Assembly (NCBI GenBank): GCA_030614915.1
Contig: JAUXAG010000009.1
Span: 46,216-110,215, forward strand
Direction: 5' to 3'
Source: Actinomycetes bacterium
GTDB lineage: Bacteria; Planctomycetota; Phycisphaerae; JAACET01
Length of the DNA stretch: 64,000 nucleotides
Position 1 is the first letter of the stretch; each line of letters starts with the position of its first letter. Both the position numbers and the translations under genes were made by a program. Under the pieces are notes generated by a model. It did no database searches and was not told the origin of the DNA. It worked only from the letters and a program-made list of their open reading frames with translations. Of the stretch, positions 14,989 through 24,258 are shown one piece after another.

Positions 14989-17330
14989 AACGTTCGTCCC
15001 GGCTTGGTCCCCAACGTCATCTTGGCTTCATCTGCAGTGTCGTTCTGCTCGGCTGTTTATTCACCGCCCAGGCCACCTGGCTTACCACTAATCCCGCCTC
15101 CGCTCAAACCCCCGCCTCTGATCTTCAAGGCCGAACCATCACCGAAATTCAGATCAAAGGCAACAGCCGGATCGCAACCTCCACCATTCTCGCCAAAATC
15201 CGTTCCAAGCCCGGCCAGCCCTATCAGGACCAGACCATCAACCAGGACATCAAGAGCCTTCAGCAGCTGAGGGGAATTCACGCCGTTTATCTTTCCGTCA
15301 AGGACACCCCCGAGAAGTTGGTCCTCATCTTCCAGGTGCTCGAAGAACCGGTTGTCAGCTCTATTGAGTTCGCCGGAAATCGACGGTTCCCCGATGATGA
15401 GCTCCACAAGCTCCTTCTTCTGCGGGCCGGTGACTTTGCCGATACTCATTTGTTGGCTCGTGGTAGAGAAGCCTTGATCGCCCACTATCGCCAAGCTGGA
15501 TATGATCGCGTGCAGGTAACTGCCGACCCCAGCCTCCTGGCCTCACAGGGAAAGCTCCTCTATCGCATAGTCGAAGGCCCCAGAATCCGCATACGCAAAA
15601 TTGCCTTCGAGGGCAACGAACAAATCTCATCCAGACAGTTGCGATCTCAAATTGCCACCAAGCCTCACACTCTCATTTTTTCCGCCGGCAATTTGGACCG
15701 CCGGCAGATCGACAACGACGTTATCAAGCTTCTCCAATACCTCCGCGAAAAAGGATATCTCGACGCCCGGGTCGATAAACGCCCCCTGGACTACTCCCCC
15801 GATCAGAAGTGGGTCAGCCTTACCTTCTTGGTCAACGAAGGTCCCCTTTACCAGGTCCGCCGGGTCCGTTTCCAGGGCAATGAAAATATTTCCAGCCCCG
15901 ACCTGCTCAAAACGTTGAAGATTGGCCCCGGCGATGTCCCTGTTCACTCCCACATTACCTGGACTAATACTCAGCGCATCCGCGAAGCTTATGGCCGGCA
16001 GGGATACGTAGATGCTCAGATCCATTTTGCTCCCGTCTATCTGCCGGATGAGCCTGGCTTCGTCGACCTGCTCTACAATATAGCCCAAGGCCCCCAGTTC
16101 CGAGTTGGTACCATCGATATACTTGGTAATGAAGTTACGCAGGATCGCGTCATCCGACGCCGATTACTCTTGGCTCCAGACGACCTCTACGATACCACCA
16201 AGATGCAGCGCAGCTGGCAGAGATTGCGGGAATCCATGTTGTTTAGCCAGGTGCAGATCTCCGACGTCCCCGCCCCCAATTTTCGCCGCGACATTAAGAT
16301 TGACGTCACCGAAATGCCCACCGCTTGGCTCATGATGGGTGTGAGTGTAGACTCTGATGCCGGCCTGGTTGGCAATTTCAGTTTTGTCCAGCGCAATTTC
16401 GACCTTTTTGATTTTCCCACTTTCCGAGGCGCCGGGCAGTATCTTCGTTTCCGGGCTGCGCCCGGTGCCAAGCTCGCTCAATTTTCCATTGACTTTCGTG
16501 AACCCTACGTGGCTGACTTGCCCATAAGTTTCGGCCAAAGTATCTATCTTCGCAGCCGCCATCGCCGGGACTATGACGAACAGCGTCTGGGTGCTCTTTG
16601 GTCTTTGGGCTACCGCTTCTGGGACGGATGGGAAATCGAAGGCGCCTTCAAGCTCGAGCAGGCTACTATCGATGACATCGACGACGACACCGCCGCGGAG
16701 ATTCTGGCCAGCGACGGCTCGCACAATCTAACCGCCGTCAAGGGAACCTTTGTACGCGACACCACCGACAGTATCTTCCTCCCCAGCAAAGGAGACCTCT
16801 TCAAGATATCTTACGAGCAGACTGGTCTGCTTGGTGGTGATTTCGATTTCGGACGCATCGAGGCCAGGTACGATCGTTTCTTCACCACCCATACCGACTC
16901 CCTTGACCGCAAGGGCATCCTCGCCTTCCGGGCCAGGCTGGCCACCGTTCTTGGAGACGCCCCCTTCTTTGAACGCTACTATGCCGGCGGAATTGCCACT
17001 GTTCGCGGTTTCGACTACCGCGGCGTTAGTCCCCGCGTCCCCTCTGTAATTACTGCCGATCCCACAGCCGTTGGCAGTGACTGGCTCGTCCTCGCCGGCA
17101 CCGAGTATTCCTTCCCCCTCGTCGGTGAAAACCTCCGGGCCGCCGCTTTTCTTGATACCGCTGCCCTTGAGGATGGGCCCTATCGCGTTTCCACCGGCTT
17201 CAGTATCCGTTTGATGGTGCCCTATTTAGCCCCCATCCCCCTTTCCGCCGATTTCGCCTGGCCGCTTTATAGGGATGACGATGACGATACCCGCGTCTTC
17301 AGTTTCTATTTCGCAACTACCTTTTGGTAG
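14985..17330 (+). CDS. bamA: Outer membrane protein assembly factor BamA
   Basis: BamA inserts beta-barrel proteins in the outer membrane. TTG 14985 is the likely start: GGAGGT lies 6-7 nt upstream and a signal peptide follows (hydrophobic FICSVVLLGCLF, cleavage near NPASAQ). The 781-residue protein has several POTRA repeats (ITEIQIKGNSRIATSTI, VSSIEFAGNRRFPDDEL, IRKIAFEGNEQIS, VRRVRFQGNENIS, VGTIDILGNEVT) and a C-terminal 16-strand barrel with YYAGGIATVRGFDYRG and the aromatic terminus YFATTFW. It is proof of a diderm envelope. ompH follows. Confidence 0.94.
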   Translation: MKRSSRLGPQRHLGFICSVVLLGCLFTAQATWLTTNPASAQTPASDLQGRTITEIQIKGNSRIATSTILAKIRSKPGQPYQDQTINQDIKSLQQLRGIHAVYLSVKDTPEKLVLIFQVLEEPVVSSIEFAGNRRFPDDELHKLLLLRAGDFADTHLLARGREALIAHYRQAGYDRVQVTADPSLLASQGKLLYRIVEGPRIRIRKIAFEGNEQISSRQLRSQIATKPHTLIFSAGNLDRRQIDNDVIKLLQYLREKGYLDARVDKRPLDYSPDQKWVSLTFLVNEGPLYQVRRVRFQGNENISSPDLLKTLKIGPGDVPVHSHITWTNTQRIREAYGRQGYVDAQIHFAPVYLPDEPGFVDLLYNIAQGPQFRVGTIDILGNEVTQDRVIRRRLLLAPDDLYDTTKMQRSWQRLRESMLFSQVQISDVPAPNFRRDIKIDVTEMPTAWLMMGVSVDSDAGLVGNFSFVQRNFDLFDFPTFRGAGQYLRFRAAPGAKLAQFSIDFREPYVADLPISFGQSIYLRSRHRRDYDEQRLGALWSLGYRFWDGWEIEGAFKLEQATIDDIDDDTAAEILASDGSHNLTAVKGTFVRDTTDSIFLPSKGDLFKISYEQTGLLGGDFDFGRIEARYDRFFTTHTDSLDRKGILAFRARLATVLGDAPFFERYYAGGIATVRGFDYRGVSPRVPSVITADPTAVGSDWLVLAGTEYSFPLVGENLRAAAFLDTAALEDGPYRVSTGFSIRLMVPYLAPIPLSADFAWPLYRDDDDDTRVFSFYFATTFW

Positions 17331-17347
17331 CTTTGCCTATACCCCTA

Positions 17348-17356
17348 TGCTATAAT
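17348..17356 (+). promoter_or_regulatory. Extended -10 promoter before ompH
   Basis: ATGCTATAAT contains TGn directly before a perfect TATAAT (17351-17356), about 80 nt upstream of the ompH start. No clear -35 at 17 nt is seen, as is usual for extended -10 promoters. Confidence 0.5.
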
Positions 17357-17435
17357 GGATATCGCTTAGTCTGAGCCGACCGCTGCCTTTGTTCGTCACC
17401 CTGTAGCAATGTCAACCTCATGAAAGGAATAACTT

Positions 17436-18050
17436 ATGAATACTAGAACAAAATTGATTTCTCTTCTTGTCCTTCTTACCACAGGCCTTGGTTTCTGGAT
17501 CTACTGCCAAACGGGCACTGCCCAGGCCAATGCCCCGCTTGGCCCTCTGGCCGTCTGCGATATCCACAAGGCCTTTCAGCAGTACAAGAAAACCATCGAG
17601 TTGCGAGCCGCCCTCGGGGCCGATGGTAACACCATCCAGGCTGAGGCCAACGCCGCAAACCAGCAGCTAAAGGAAATGCAAGAAGCCTTGGCCGCCAGCG
17701 GTCTGCTTCCCGGTTCCCCCGATTTCGAGCGCAGAAGAGCCGAAGTGATCAAAAAAGCTATCGAAACCAAAAACTTCCGGGAGCTCTCACAGGGTGAGCT
17801 TCGCCGACGCGAGATCCAGATTACCGACACCTGCTACCAGGACATATATAAGGCCGTGCAGAAGGTCGCCGTTAGAAAAAATCTGGCCTTGGTCCTCACC
17901 AAAGAGGACCTCACTCTGCCCAGCCAGAGTTTCGAAGACCTGATGGCCAGGATATACTACCGTCGGCATGTCATCTTTGCTGACGATGCCATAGATATCA
18001 CCGCCGAGGTGGTCGAGCAGCTTAACACCGATTATGAGCTGCGCGGATAA
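17436..18050 (+). CDS. OmpH/Skp-family periplasmic chaperone
   Basis: The 204-residue protein has a signal peptide (LISLLVLLTTGLGFWIY, cleavage after TAQA) and then a short strand (LAVCDIHKAFQQY) and long charged helices typical of Skp, which holds unfolded outer-membrane proteins in the periplasm. ATG 17436 has GAAAGGA upstream. The order bamA-ompH-lpxD is conserved in many diderms, which supports the call. Confidence 0.88.
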   Translation: MNTRTKLISLLVLLTTGLGFWIYCQTGTAQANAPLGPLAVCDIHKAFQQYKKTIELRAALGADGNTIQAEANAANQQLKEMQEALAASGLLPGSPDFERRRAEVIKKAIETKNFRELSQGELRRREIQITDTCYQDIYKAVQKVAVRKNLALVLTKEDLTLPSQSFEDLMARIYYRRHVIFADDAIDITAEVVEQLNTDYELRG

Positions 18051-18156
18051 AACTGTCCAACCGCGGAAAACCTTTTTTGCTCTTGCTTGAGTCAGCCTTG
18101 ACCATCCGCTGTTAAAAGGACGCCACTTTGCCCCTAACTTCGGGGAGCACGCACTG

Positions 18157-19209
18157 ATGGCCGAAAATAAAGTAACTCTGGCTCGCCTGGCTGCTCATGT
18201 CGCCGGCAGATTGGAAGGCCCGGACCACACCGAGATTGCCGGTATCGCCGAACTGCAGTTGGCCGGACCCGCTGAGCTCTCCTTTCTGATTAACGAACAC
18301 CATCTCGAAGCCGCCAAGACCACCAAGGCTGCAGCCGTCCTGATCAGTGATTCGCTTGCCCCGGTTTCCCTACCCATGGTCTGGGTCAGCGACGTTCCCG
18401 AGGCCATCAATTTGGCCCTGGAGCTCTTCGCCAAGCCCCTCAAGCCCACCCCCGGCATTCATCCCTCAGCCCTGATCGCTCCCGATGCCACTCTGGGAAC
18501 AGACGTGGCCATCGGGCCCTGTGTAGTTGTCGAGGACGGAACCACCGTCGGCGACGGCTCGGTCATCCAAGCCGGTTGTTATCTCGGTCGCGATTGTCTT
18601 GTTGGTCAACAATGCTGCTTTGCTCCAGGCGTCATTGTCGCCGACAGAAGCCAGATCGGCAATCGCGTGGTCCTCGGCCAAAACGTCGTAATCGGCTCCG
18701 AGGGCTTCGGCTATCGCTGTCGCGACGGACAACAATGCCACGTACCCCATCTGGGCGCCGTCCGCATCGGAGACGACGTTGAGATTGGTGCCGGAACTTG
18801 CGTTGACCGGGCTAAATTCGGATTCACCGTTATCGGCCGGGGCACAAAGATTGATAATCTTGTCACCATCGCTCATAATGTTCGCTTGGGCGAATACTGT
18901 CTCATCGCCGCCCAAACCGGTATTGCCGGCTCAGCCGTTGTGGGCGACCGAGTCGTCTTCGGAGGACAGGTTGGTGTTCGTGATAACATCACTGTCGCCG
19001 ATGGTGTCGTCGCCGCCGCTAGAACCGCCATCCACCACGATCTGCCCCCCGGAGCGATCGTCTTCGGAGTGCCCGCTTTGGAACGAAGACAGGCTTTACG
19101 GGAGCAGGCCGTCTTGCGCAGGCTCCCTCATTGGCCCGCAAGGATAAAAAAACTAGAGCAGAGGTTGACAGACCTTGAGTCAGCAGCAGACCATTGCCAA
19201 AGAGATTGA
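18157..19209 (+). CDS. lpxD: UDP-3-O-acylglucosamine N-acyltransferase LpxD
   Basis: LpxD adds the N-linked acyl chain in lipid A synthesis. The N-terminal uridine-binding domain (residues about 1-100, AELSFLINEHH) precedes a left-handed beta-helix of hexapeptide repeats with GSEGFGY, the catalytic-His region VTIAHNVRLGEYCLIAAQTGIAGS, and a C-terminal helix. Length 350 aa is normal. The stop lies 35 nt inside the following lpxC-fabZ gene, so translation is probably coupled. Confidence 0.95.
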   Translation: MAENKVTLARLAAHVAGRLEGPDHTEIAGIAELQLAGPAELSFLINEHHLEAAKTTKAAAVLISDSLAPVSLPMVWVSDVPEAINLALELFAKPLKPTPGIHPSALIAPDATLGTDVAIGPCVVVEDGTTVGDGSVIQAGCYLGRDCLVGQQCCFAPGVIVADRSQIGNRVVLGQNVVIGSEGFGYRCRDGQQCHVPHLGAVRIGDDVEIGAGTCVDRAKFGFTVIGRGTKIDNLVTIAHNVRLGEYCLIAAQTGIAGSAVVGDRVVFGGQVGVRDNITVADGVVAAARTAIHHDLPPGAIVFGVPALERRQALREQAVLRRLPHWPARIKKLEQRLTDLESAADHCQRD

Positions 19210-20476
19210 ATTGTCCGGGCGAGGACTCTTCAGTGGTGAACCCACAAAGGTCCGTTTCAAGCCCGCCAAGCCGGACACCGGCGTTGTTTTCGTCTGCACC
19301 CGGGCCGATAAGCTTTTACAGGTCGCTGCCCTGGTTGACAATGTAGTGCCCAAGCCTCGCCGAACTTCTTTGCAGAACGGCTCCTTCAGCGTCGATTTGG
19401 TCGAGCACTGCCTCTCCGCTGCCTACGGATTGGGAATCGACAACCTTATTGTCCACACCCAGGCTTGCGAAATGCCCGGCTTGGACGGTTCACCAGAGCC
19501 TTACGCCAAGGCCCTGCTCGCCGGCGGAATTGTCCAGCAGGACGTCGATCGCCGGGTTTTTAAACTCACCCAGCCCGTCTTTGTCAGCGAAGGTTCAGCC
19601 AGCATTGCCGCCCTACCCTGCGAGGATCCCAGTCTGAACATATTGTGTGAACTGGAATACCAGGCCGTCCCCAGCTTGGGACACCAGGTCTACAGCTTCA
19701 CTGCTGACCCTCGCCGATACATGAAGGAGTTAGCCAAAGCCAGAACCTTTCTCTTCGAGCCGGAGGTCCAGCAGTATCGCCAGCAGGGAATTGGAAAGCA
19801 TCTTACTTATGCCGACGTCCTGGTCATCAGCCCCACCGGCAAGCCCGTCGCCAACAAGCTCCGCTTTCCCGACGAGCTCATACGCCACAAGGTTGCCGAC
19901 CTCCTCGGAGATTTGGCCCTCCTGGGGCGACCTCTACAAGCACGAATTATCGCCCACCGCTCCGGGCACGCCTTGGCCCACCAGTTGGTCCGCAAGCTCC
20001 GCAGAGCGGCCACGGCCGAAAAATCCCTGGCTCAACCGGCCCTCGATATCCAGCACTTGCTGCGCATCCTACCTCACCGCTATCCTTTCCTCATGGTCGA
20101 CCGCGTAATCGAAGTCGATGACGAACGTCGGGTTGTAGGAATCAAAAACGTAACCTTCAACGAGCAATTCTTCCAGGGGCACTTCCCCGGAACTCCCATC
20201 ATGCCCGGCGTCTTGATAGTCGAGGCCTTGGCCCAGATATCCGGAATACTCTTCAGTCAAAGGTTGGAGCACACCGGCCAATTGGCCGTCTTGCTCTCCA
20301 TGGACAGAGTCAAGATTCGCCGACCCGTCGTACCCGGAGACCAGTTGATTCTCGAGGCTCAAATGCTCAGAGTTCGTTCCCGAACCGGACACTGCCGATG
20401 CCGCGCCCTTGTGGGCGACAAGCTTGTCGCTGAAGCCGAGCTTAAGTTTATGCTCGTCGACGCCGACCCTGGCTAA
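19175..20476 (+). CDS. LpxC-FabZ fusion: UDP-3-O-acyl-GlcNAc deacetylase / 3-hydroxyacyl-ACP dehydratase
   Basis: One 433-residue chain joins two enzymes. Residues 1-280 are LpxC, the zinc deacetylase that commits lipid A synthesis ([29 protein letters not shown] with zinc His, [14 protein letters not shown] with zinc His and Asp, [10 protein letters not shown] with catalytic His). Residues about 288-433 are FabZ ([32 protein letters not shown]). The fusion is known from planctomycetes, Bacteroidetes and relatives. The start is TTG 19175, overlapping lpxD, with AGAGGTTG upstream and the conserved N-terminus just after. Confidence 0.94.
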   Translation: MSQQQTIAKEIELSGRGLFSGEPTKVRFKPAKPDTGVVFVCTRADKLLQVAALVDNVVPKPRRTSLQNGSFSVDLVEHCLSAAYGLGIDNLIVHTQACEMPGLDGSPEPYAKALLAGGIVQQDVDRRVFKLTQPVFVSEGSASIAALPCEDPSLNILCELEYQAVPSLGHQVYSFTADPRRYMKELAKARTFLFEPEVQQYRQQGIGKHLTYADVLVISPTGKPVANKLRFPDELIRHKVADLLGDLALLGRPLQARIIAHRSGHALAHQLVRKLRRAATAEKSLAQPALDIQHLLRILPHRYPFLMVDRVIEVDDERRVVGIKNVTFNEQFFQGHFPGTPIMPGVLIVEALAQISGILFSQRLEHTGQLAVLLSMDRVKIRRPVVPGDQLILEAQMLRVRSRTGHCRCRALVGDKLVAEAELKFMLVDADPG

Positions 20477-20542
20477 TGACTTATTTCCGATCCTTTACAT
20501 GACCACTTGATGACCTTGTCTTACTCCAGGAAACCAGAACAA

Positions 20543-21457
20543 ATGTCGAAAATAAGCCCTCTTGCTTGTGTTGATCCAGCCGCACAGATTGCCGACGACA
20601 CTTCCATCGGCCCTTTCTGCGTCATAGGACCACAGGTTCGCATTGGACCCCGATGCGTTCTGCACAACAATGTAACCATCTGTGGCGACGTCGTTATAGG
20701 CGCCGATAATCAGTTCTTCGCCAATGTCGTTGTTGGGGCGCCTCCCCAGGACCTGACCTATCACAATGGCCTGTGCAAAGTACGTATCGGAGACAGCAAT
20801 ATCTTTCGCGAAAGTGTTACCATAAATGGCGGTTCAGACAAATTCTGCAACCTCACCCAAATCGGCAACAATGGCCTGTTTATGATTAACGCCCATATAC
20901 CCCACGATAGTTATATAAGCGATAACTGCTTGATAGTTAACGCTACCAATTTGGGCGGCCACGCCCACCTCGAGTCCAACACCTGCCTCAGTGGCATAGT
21001 CGGCTCCCATCCCTTTGTCACTTTTGGACGCTATTGCTATGTCGGCGGAGTCTCGGCTGTTACTCGAGATGTCCCGCCTTTTACGGTCATGGCCGGAGGC
21101 TACCCTTGCAAGGTCCGTTGTATAAACGAGGTCGGACTCCGCCAGGCCGATTTCAGTGAAGAAAATATCAAGGCCCTCAAACGCGCCTTTCGTCGCCTCT
21201 TCCGCAGCGGGGTCCCCAAAAAACAACTCGTCGATGAATTCGAAACCGAAGCTATTCACGACGAAAATGTCCTCCACCTAGTCCGCAGCCTCAGACGCAG
21301 CGCCTGTCATCAGCACAACAGGTTTCTCGAAGCCGTTTACTTGGGCCAAGTCAGTCGTGACGATAACATCTGGGAAGGTTGCGAGCACCCCTGGGCTCCC
21401 TCTTTGATCGGGGCCAAAGCCGCCTGGCAGCTCAACAACCAAGGAGAAAAGGCGTGA
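20543..21457 (+). CDS. lpxA: UDP-GlcNAc (or GlcNAc3N) O-acyltransferase LpxA
   Basis: LpxA performs the first acylation of lipid A. The protein is a hexapeptide left-handed beta-helix (IGPFCVIGPQVRIGPRC, VVVGAPPQDLTYH, FRESVTINGG) with the catalytic-His segment NAHIPHDSYISDN and the C-terminal helical domain. ATG 20543 (AGGAAA upstream) is preferred over an in-frame ATG at 20507 because the beta-helix starts there; length 304 aa, slightly above average because of the tail. Its stop overlaps the GTG of the oxidoreductase gene by 4 nt. Confidence 0.93.
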   Translation: MSKISPLACVDPAAQIADDTSIGPFCVIGPQVRIGPRCVLHNNVTICGDVVIGADNQFFANVVVGAPPQDLTYHNGLCKVRIGDSNIFRESVTINGGSDKFCNLTQIGNNGLFMINAHIPHDSYISDNCLIVNATNLGGHAHLESNTCLSGIVGSHPFVTFGRYCYVGGVSAVTRDVPPFTVMAGGYPCKVRCINEVGLRQADFSEENIKALKRAFRRLFRSGVPKKQLVDEFETEAIHDENVLHLVRSLRRSACHQHNRFLEAVYLGQVSRDDNIWEGCEHPWAPSLIGAKAAWQLNNQGEKA

Positions 21458-22482
21458 AAACCCTGCGAGTCGGCCTGGTCGGTGCCGGGCGTATGGGCCA
21501 ACTGCACGCCCGTGTCTACTCCCAGCTGCCCAACGTAGAACTAGTCGGCATCGTCGATATCGACCCCGCCCGCGCCGCACCCTTGGCCCAAAAGTATCAT
21601 ACCAAGGTCCTGCCTACTCTCGCAGACCTCAGTGCCCAAGTCCAGGCCCTCAGCATCGCCTCGCCCACTGAGACTCACCTGCAAAGTGCAACCCCCTTCC
21701 TCGAGCTCGGCATCCCCACTTTGATCGAAAAGCCTCTCGCTCCCTCCGCCGACCAGGCCCAGCAGCTCTTGGCTCTGGCCCAACAGCACCACACCTTTAT
21801 ACAAGTCGGCCACACCGAGCGCTTCAACCCCGCCGTCATAGCCCTCAACCGCTACGACTTTTCCCCTCGATTCATAGAGGCCGTCCGCGTCTCACCCTTC
21901 CCTTTCCGCTCTATGGACGTCGGTGCCGTCTTTGATTTGATGATCCACGACATCGACCTCGTCCTGCACCTCACCAAAGCCCAGCCCGTTAATATCCAGG
22001 CCGTCGGAGCCGCTCTTCTAGGCCCCCACGAAGACCTCGCCGACGTCCGCTTCACCTTTGCCGACGGCTGCGTAGCCAAGCTCACCTGTTCTCGCTTGGC
22101 CCTGGGAACCAGCCGAACCCTTCGGGTCTTCTCCGACGACTTGTATGTCAGTCTGGATTTACACAAGAAAACCGGCTTTGTTGTCAGCAAATCCCGAAAC
22201 GCCGATAGAGTAAAGGACGCCCTCGCCAAACTCGACAATGCTCAAGCCCCCAGTCCCCCCGCCAACTGGACCGACCTTATCCAGACCGAGCCTCTAAGCA
22301 TCGAAGACGCCGAGCCCATGCGTCTGCAGCTCGAAAACTTCGTTCATTGCGTCCGCACTTCTGCTCAGCCCATAGTTACTGGCTCCGACGGCGCCGCCGC
22401 CGTTGCCACCGCCGACGCCATCGTCCGAGCCATAAAATCACAGCAATCGCGTTCTCATCTGCCGAGTTCCACTCAGAGTTAA
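21454..22482 (+). CDS. Gfo/Idh/MocA-family NAD(P)-dependent oxidoreductase
   Basis: The 342-residue protein has an N-terminal Rossmann fold (VGLVGAGRMGQLHARVYSQLP), the family EKPLAPSADQA motif and a C-terminal alpha/beta domain with DLMIHDIDLVLHL. GTG 21454 with AAGGAG overlaps the lpxA stop. A Gfo/Idh enzyme next to lpxA is what GnnA (UDP-GlcNAc 3-dehydrogenase, used to make lipid A with 2,3-diamino sugars) looks like, but the transaminase GnnB is not in the window. GnnA is therefore only a hypothesis; other sugar dehydrogenases are possible. Confidence 0.88.
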   Translation: MKTLRVGLVGAGRMGQLHARVYSQLPNVELVGIVDIDPARAAPLAQKYHTKVLPTLADLSAQVQALSIASPTETHLQSATPFLELGIPTLIEKPLAPSADQAQQLLALAQQHHTFIQVGHTERFNPAVIALNRYDFSPRFIEAVRVSPFPFRSMDVGAVFDLMIHDIDLVLHLTKAQPVNIQAVGAALLGPHEDLADVRFTFADGCVAKLTCSRLALGTSRTLRVFSDDLYVSLDLHKKTGFVVSKSRNADRVKDALAKLDNAQAPSPPANWTDLIQTEPLSIEDAEPMRLQLENFVHCVRTSAQPIVTGSDGAAAVATADAIVRAIKSQQSRSHLPSSTQS

Positions 22483-22573
22483 TTTCAATGCGAACCTGTG
22501 GCACGAATAGAATATTTTTCCTAGCTGTTTTTTTCAAGTGGTCTTATCTGATTAATTATGGAGGGTAATAAAC

Positions 22574-23038
22574 ATGCAATTCACGTCAGCATTAGTTGCT
22601 GGTCTTTTCGCCGGTTTGATAGTGAGTTTCCTTTGTCTTGTTTTAAGACAGCTGTGGGTAAGAAATATTCTTCCTTGGTACGAGGAGCAGGTATACCACG
22701 ATGCTAAAATCGAGGCTCAATGGAGGGCAACGCTTAACATGGAAGGCATAGAGACTCGAGAAACGATTAACTTGCTTCGCAAAGGCCATAACGTCACTCT
22801 GACGATTTCCCGTACGTCTGCTTCTGATGAAGGCCGGACATATCTTGCGACTGGAACTTTCCGCAATTTAATTCTAACCGGAACTTATGAAGCTTCCCAG
22901 CGGGCTTTCCTGGATAGGGGGAGTTTCTCCCTTATGCTCGTTAATAACGGCGATACCCTTTGCGGCTATTGCTCTTACTATTCAGATAGCGCACACCTTG
23001 TGAAGACCGCCAAATACGAATGGAATAGAGTCTTATAG
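22574..23038 (+). CDS. Hypothetical membrane-anchored protein, one TM helix
   Basis: This 154-residue protein is not recognised. It starts with a transmembrane helix (about residues 5-28), then a short charged helix and a domain rich in predicted beta strands (NVTLTIS, RTYLATGTF, LILTGTY, SFSLMLVNNGDTLCGY), ending KYEWNRVL. ATG 22574 has a strong GGAGGG site. Base composition is visibly more AT-rich and less C-rich than the lipid A genes before it, suggesting separate origin. The compact TM plus beta layout resembles small envelope sensors, but no function can be given. Confidence 0.7.
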   Translation: MQFTSALVAGLFAGLIVSFLCLVLRQLWVRNILPWYEEQVYHDAKIEAQWRATLNMEGIETRETINLLRKGHNVTLTISRTSASDEGRTYLATGTFRNLILTGTYEASQRAFLDRGSFSLMLVNNGDTLCGYCSYYSDSAHLVKTAKYEWNRVL

Positions 23039-23131
23039 CCAACACGCCGAGATATGACGGACTTGCGTCTTCTGCCTTACAACTTTGCTTCCTCCGCTAG
23101 TCCGTGAATTCAGAACCTCTTGCCATTGTTC

Positions 23132-23557
23132 TCAAGTCCGTATCACAGGAAAATCAAATCCCTCTGTCCCGTCCAGCACCACCCAGCCGCGCATATCATT
23201 TTTGCTGATCCGGAACGGCTCACGCAAGGCCCGCACCCCTTCCAAAAAAATCAATGTGCAGTACCGGGCCCCGCAGTTCGATTCCCAGAAATCATCTTTG
23301 GCCATTATCCCCTCGCCGTACTTCTGCCGTATCCTTCTTAGATCTTCGCTGCCATTGATTCTCCGGCAAATAACCTTACCCGCTCTGGCCACGCCCCGCA
23401 CCGGCCCCGATGATTCCTTCAGGTATATACGTTCCCCCTTTTCCAACACCTCGAACGGCGGCTTGGACGTTCGCGTCAGTCGGCACTCGATGGTTTTTTG
23501 GCCCGCCAGGATCAGCTCCAGGTAGGCCTGCTTCAGAATCGCCAAGTGATCCGCCAT
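23132..23557 (-). CDS. ASCH-domain protein
   Basis: The 141-residue protein is an ASCH (PUA-like) domain: LELILAGQKTIECRLTRT, GERIYLKESSGPVRGVARAGKV, and the C-terminal WVVLDG. ASCH proteins bind RNA or act on modified nucleosides; the exact role here is unknown. ATG 23557 has AAGGGGG upstream and lies 18 nt after the leuD stop, so it is probably the last gene of the leuCD transcript. Confidence 0.83.
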   Translation of the reverse strand: MADHLAILKQAYLELILAGQKTIECRLTRTSKPPFEVLEKGERIYLKESSGPVRGVARAGKVICRRINGSEDLRRIRQKYGEGIMAKDDFWESNCGARYCTLIFLEGVRALREPFRISKNDMRGWVVLDGTEGFDFPVIRT

Positions 23558-23575
23558 GATCGTCCCCCTTGCCTG

Positions 23576-24148
23576 CTACCTGATCATCCCTATTTGTTCA
23601 GCATAGGCGAACAACCCCCCAGCCTCAATAATTGCCGAAACATCACCAAGCCCGCGCAGTTCAATCGTACCTTTCTGTGAGTCGGCCACTTTCAGACTCG
23701 GCCCAGCCATGTTTATTTCCACTTCCTGCCCCGTTCGGATCATCTCGCACAGACGCCGCGGCGACTCCAGCGGCAGCACATATCCACCGTTGACCGCGTT
23801 GCGAAAAAATATCCGAGCATAGGACTCAGCCACCACCGCCTTTACCCCCGCCTCTGCCAGGGCCAGCGGGGCATGTTCTCGGCTCGAACCGCACCCGAAG
23901 TTCTTCCCCGCGATAATCACCCCGAATTCGCTCCGGCTATTTTCTTCGTCGCCTTGATCCACAAACACAACTTTCCCGTCCGGCAGCCCCGCCTGCTCCG
24001 CCGGCACCCCGCTCAGGGCGAATCGTCCGAACAGCCGCCGCTCATCAGCCCTGCTCGGGTCATACATCAGATATTCCGCCGGGATGATCTGATCCGTATC
24101 CACATTATCGCCCAGCACATACGCCTTGCCGCTTATAATCATTTCCAT
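23576..24148 (-). CDS. leuD: 3-isopropylmalate dehydratase small subunit (LeuD type)
   Basis: The small swivel subunit of isopropylmalate isomerase in leucine synthesis: GKAYVLGDNVDTDQIIPAEYL, GKNFGCGSSREHAPLAL, and RIFFRNAVNGGYVLPLE. The short 190-residue form paired with a separate large subunit is the archaeal-type LeuD/homoaconitase subfamily, so homoaconitate or another hydroxyacid could be the substrate. ATG 24148 with TAGGAA. Between it and leuC is a 110-nt gap with GAAGGGTGAAAGCGCTGCGAAG-like repetitive sequence. Confidence 0.88.
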   Translation of the reverse strand: MEMIISGKAYVLGDNVDTDQIIPAEYLMYDPSRADERRLFGRFALSGVPAEQAGLPDGKVVFVDQGDEENSRSEFGVIIAGKNFGCGSSREHAPLALAEAGVKAVVAESYARIFFRNAVNGGYVLPLESPRRLCEMIRTGQEVEINMAGPSLKVADSQKGTIELRGLGDVSAIIEAGGLFAYAEQIGMIR

Positions 24149-24258
24149 GATTCCTACCTTTACTACTCTGCGACCCGTTCTCCGTAGCAGCTTCCAGCCT
24201 TCGTAGCCACTTCGGCGGAGTAGGCACTGCGAAGGGTGAAAGCGCTGCGAAGCACGAG

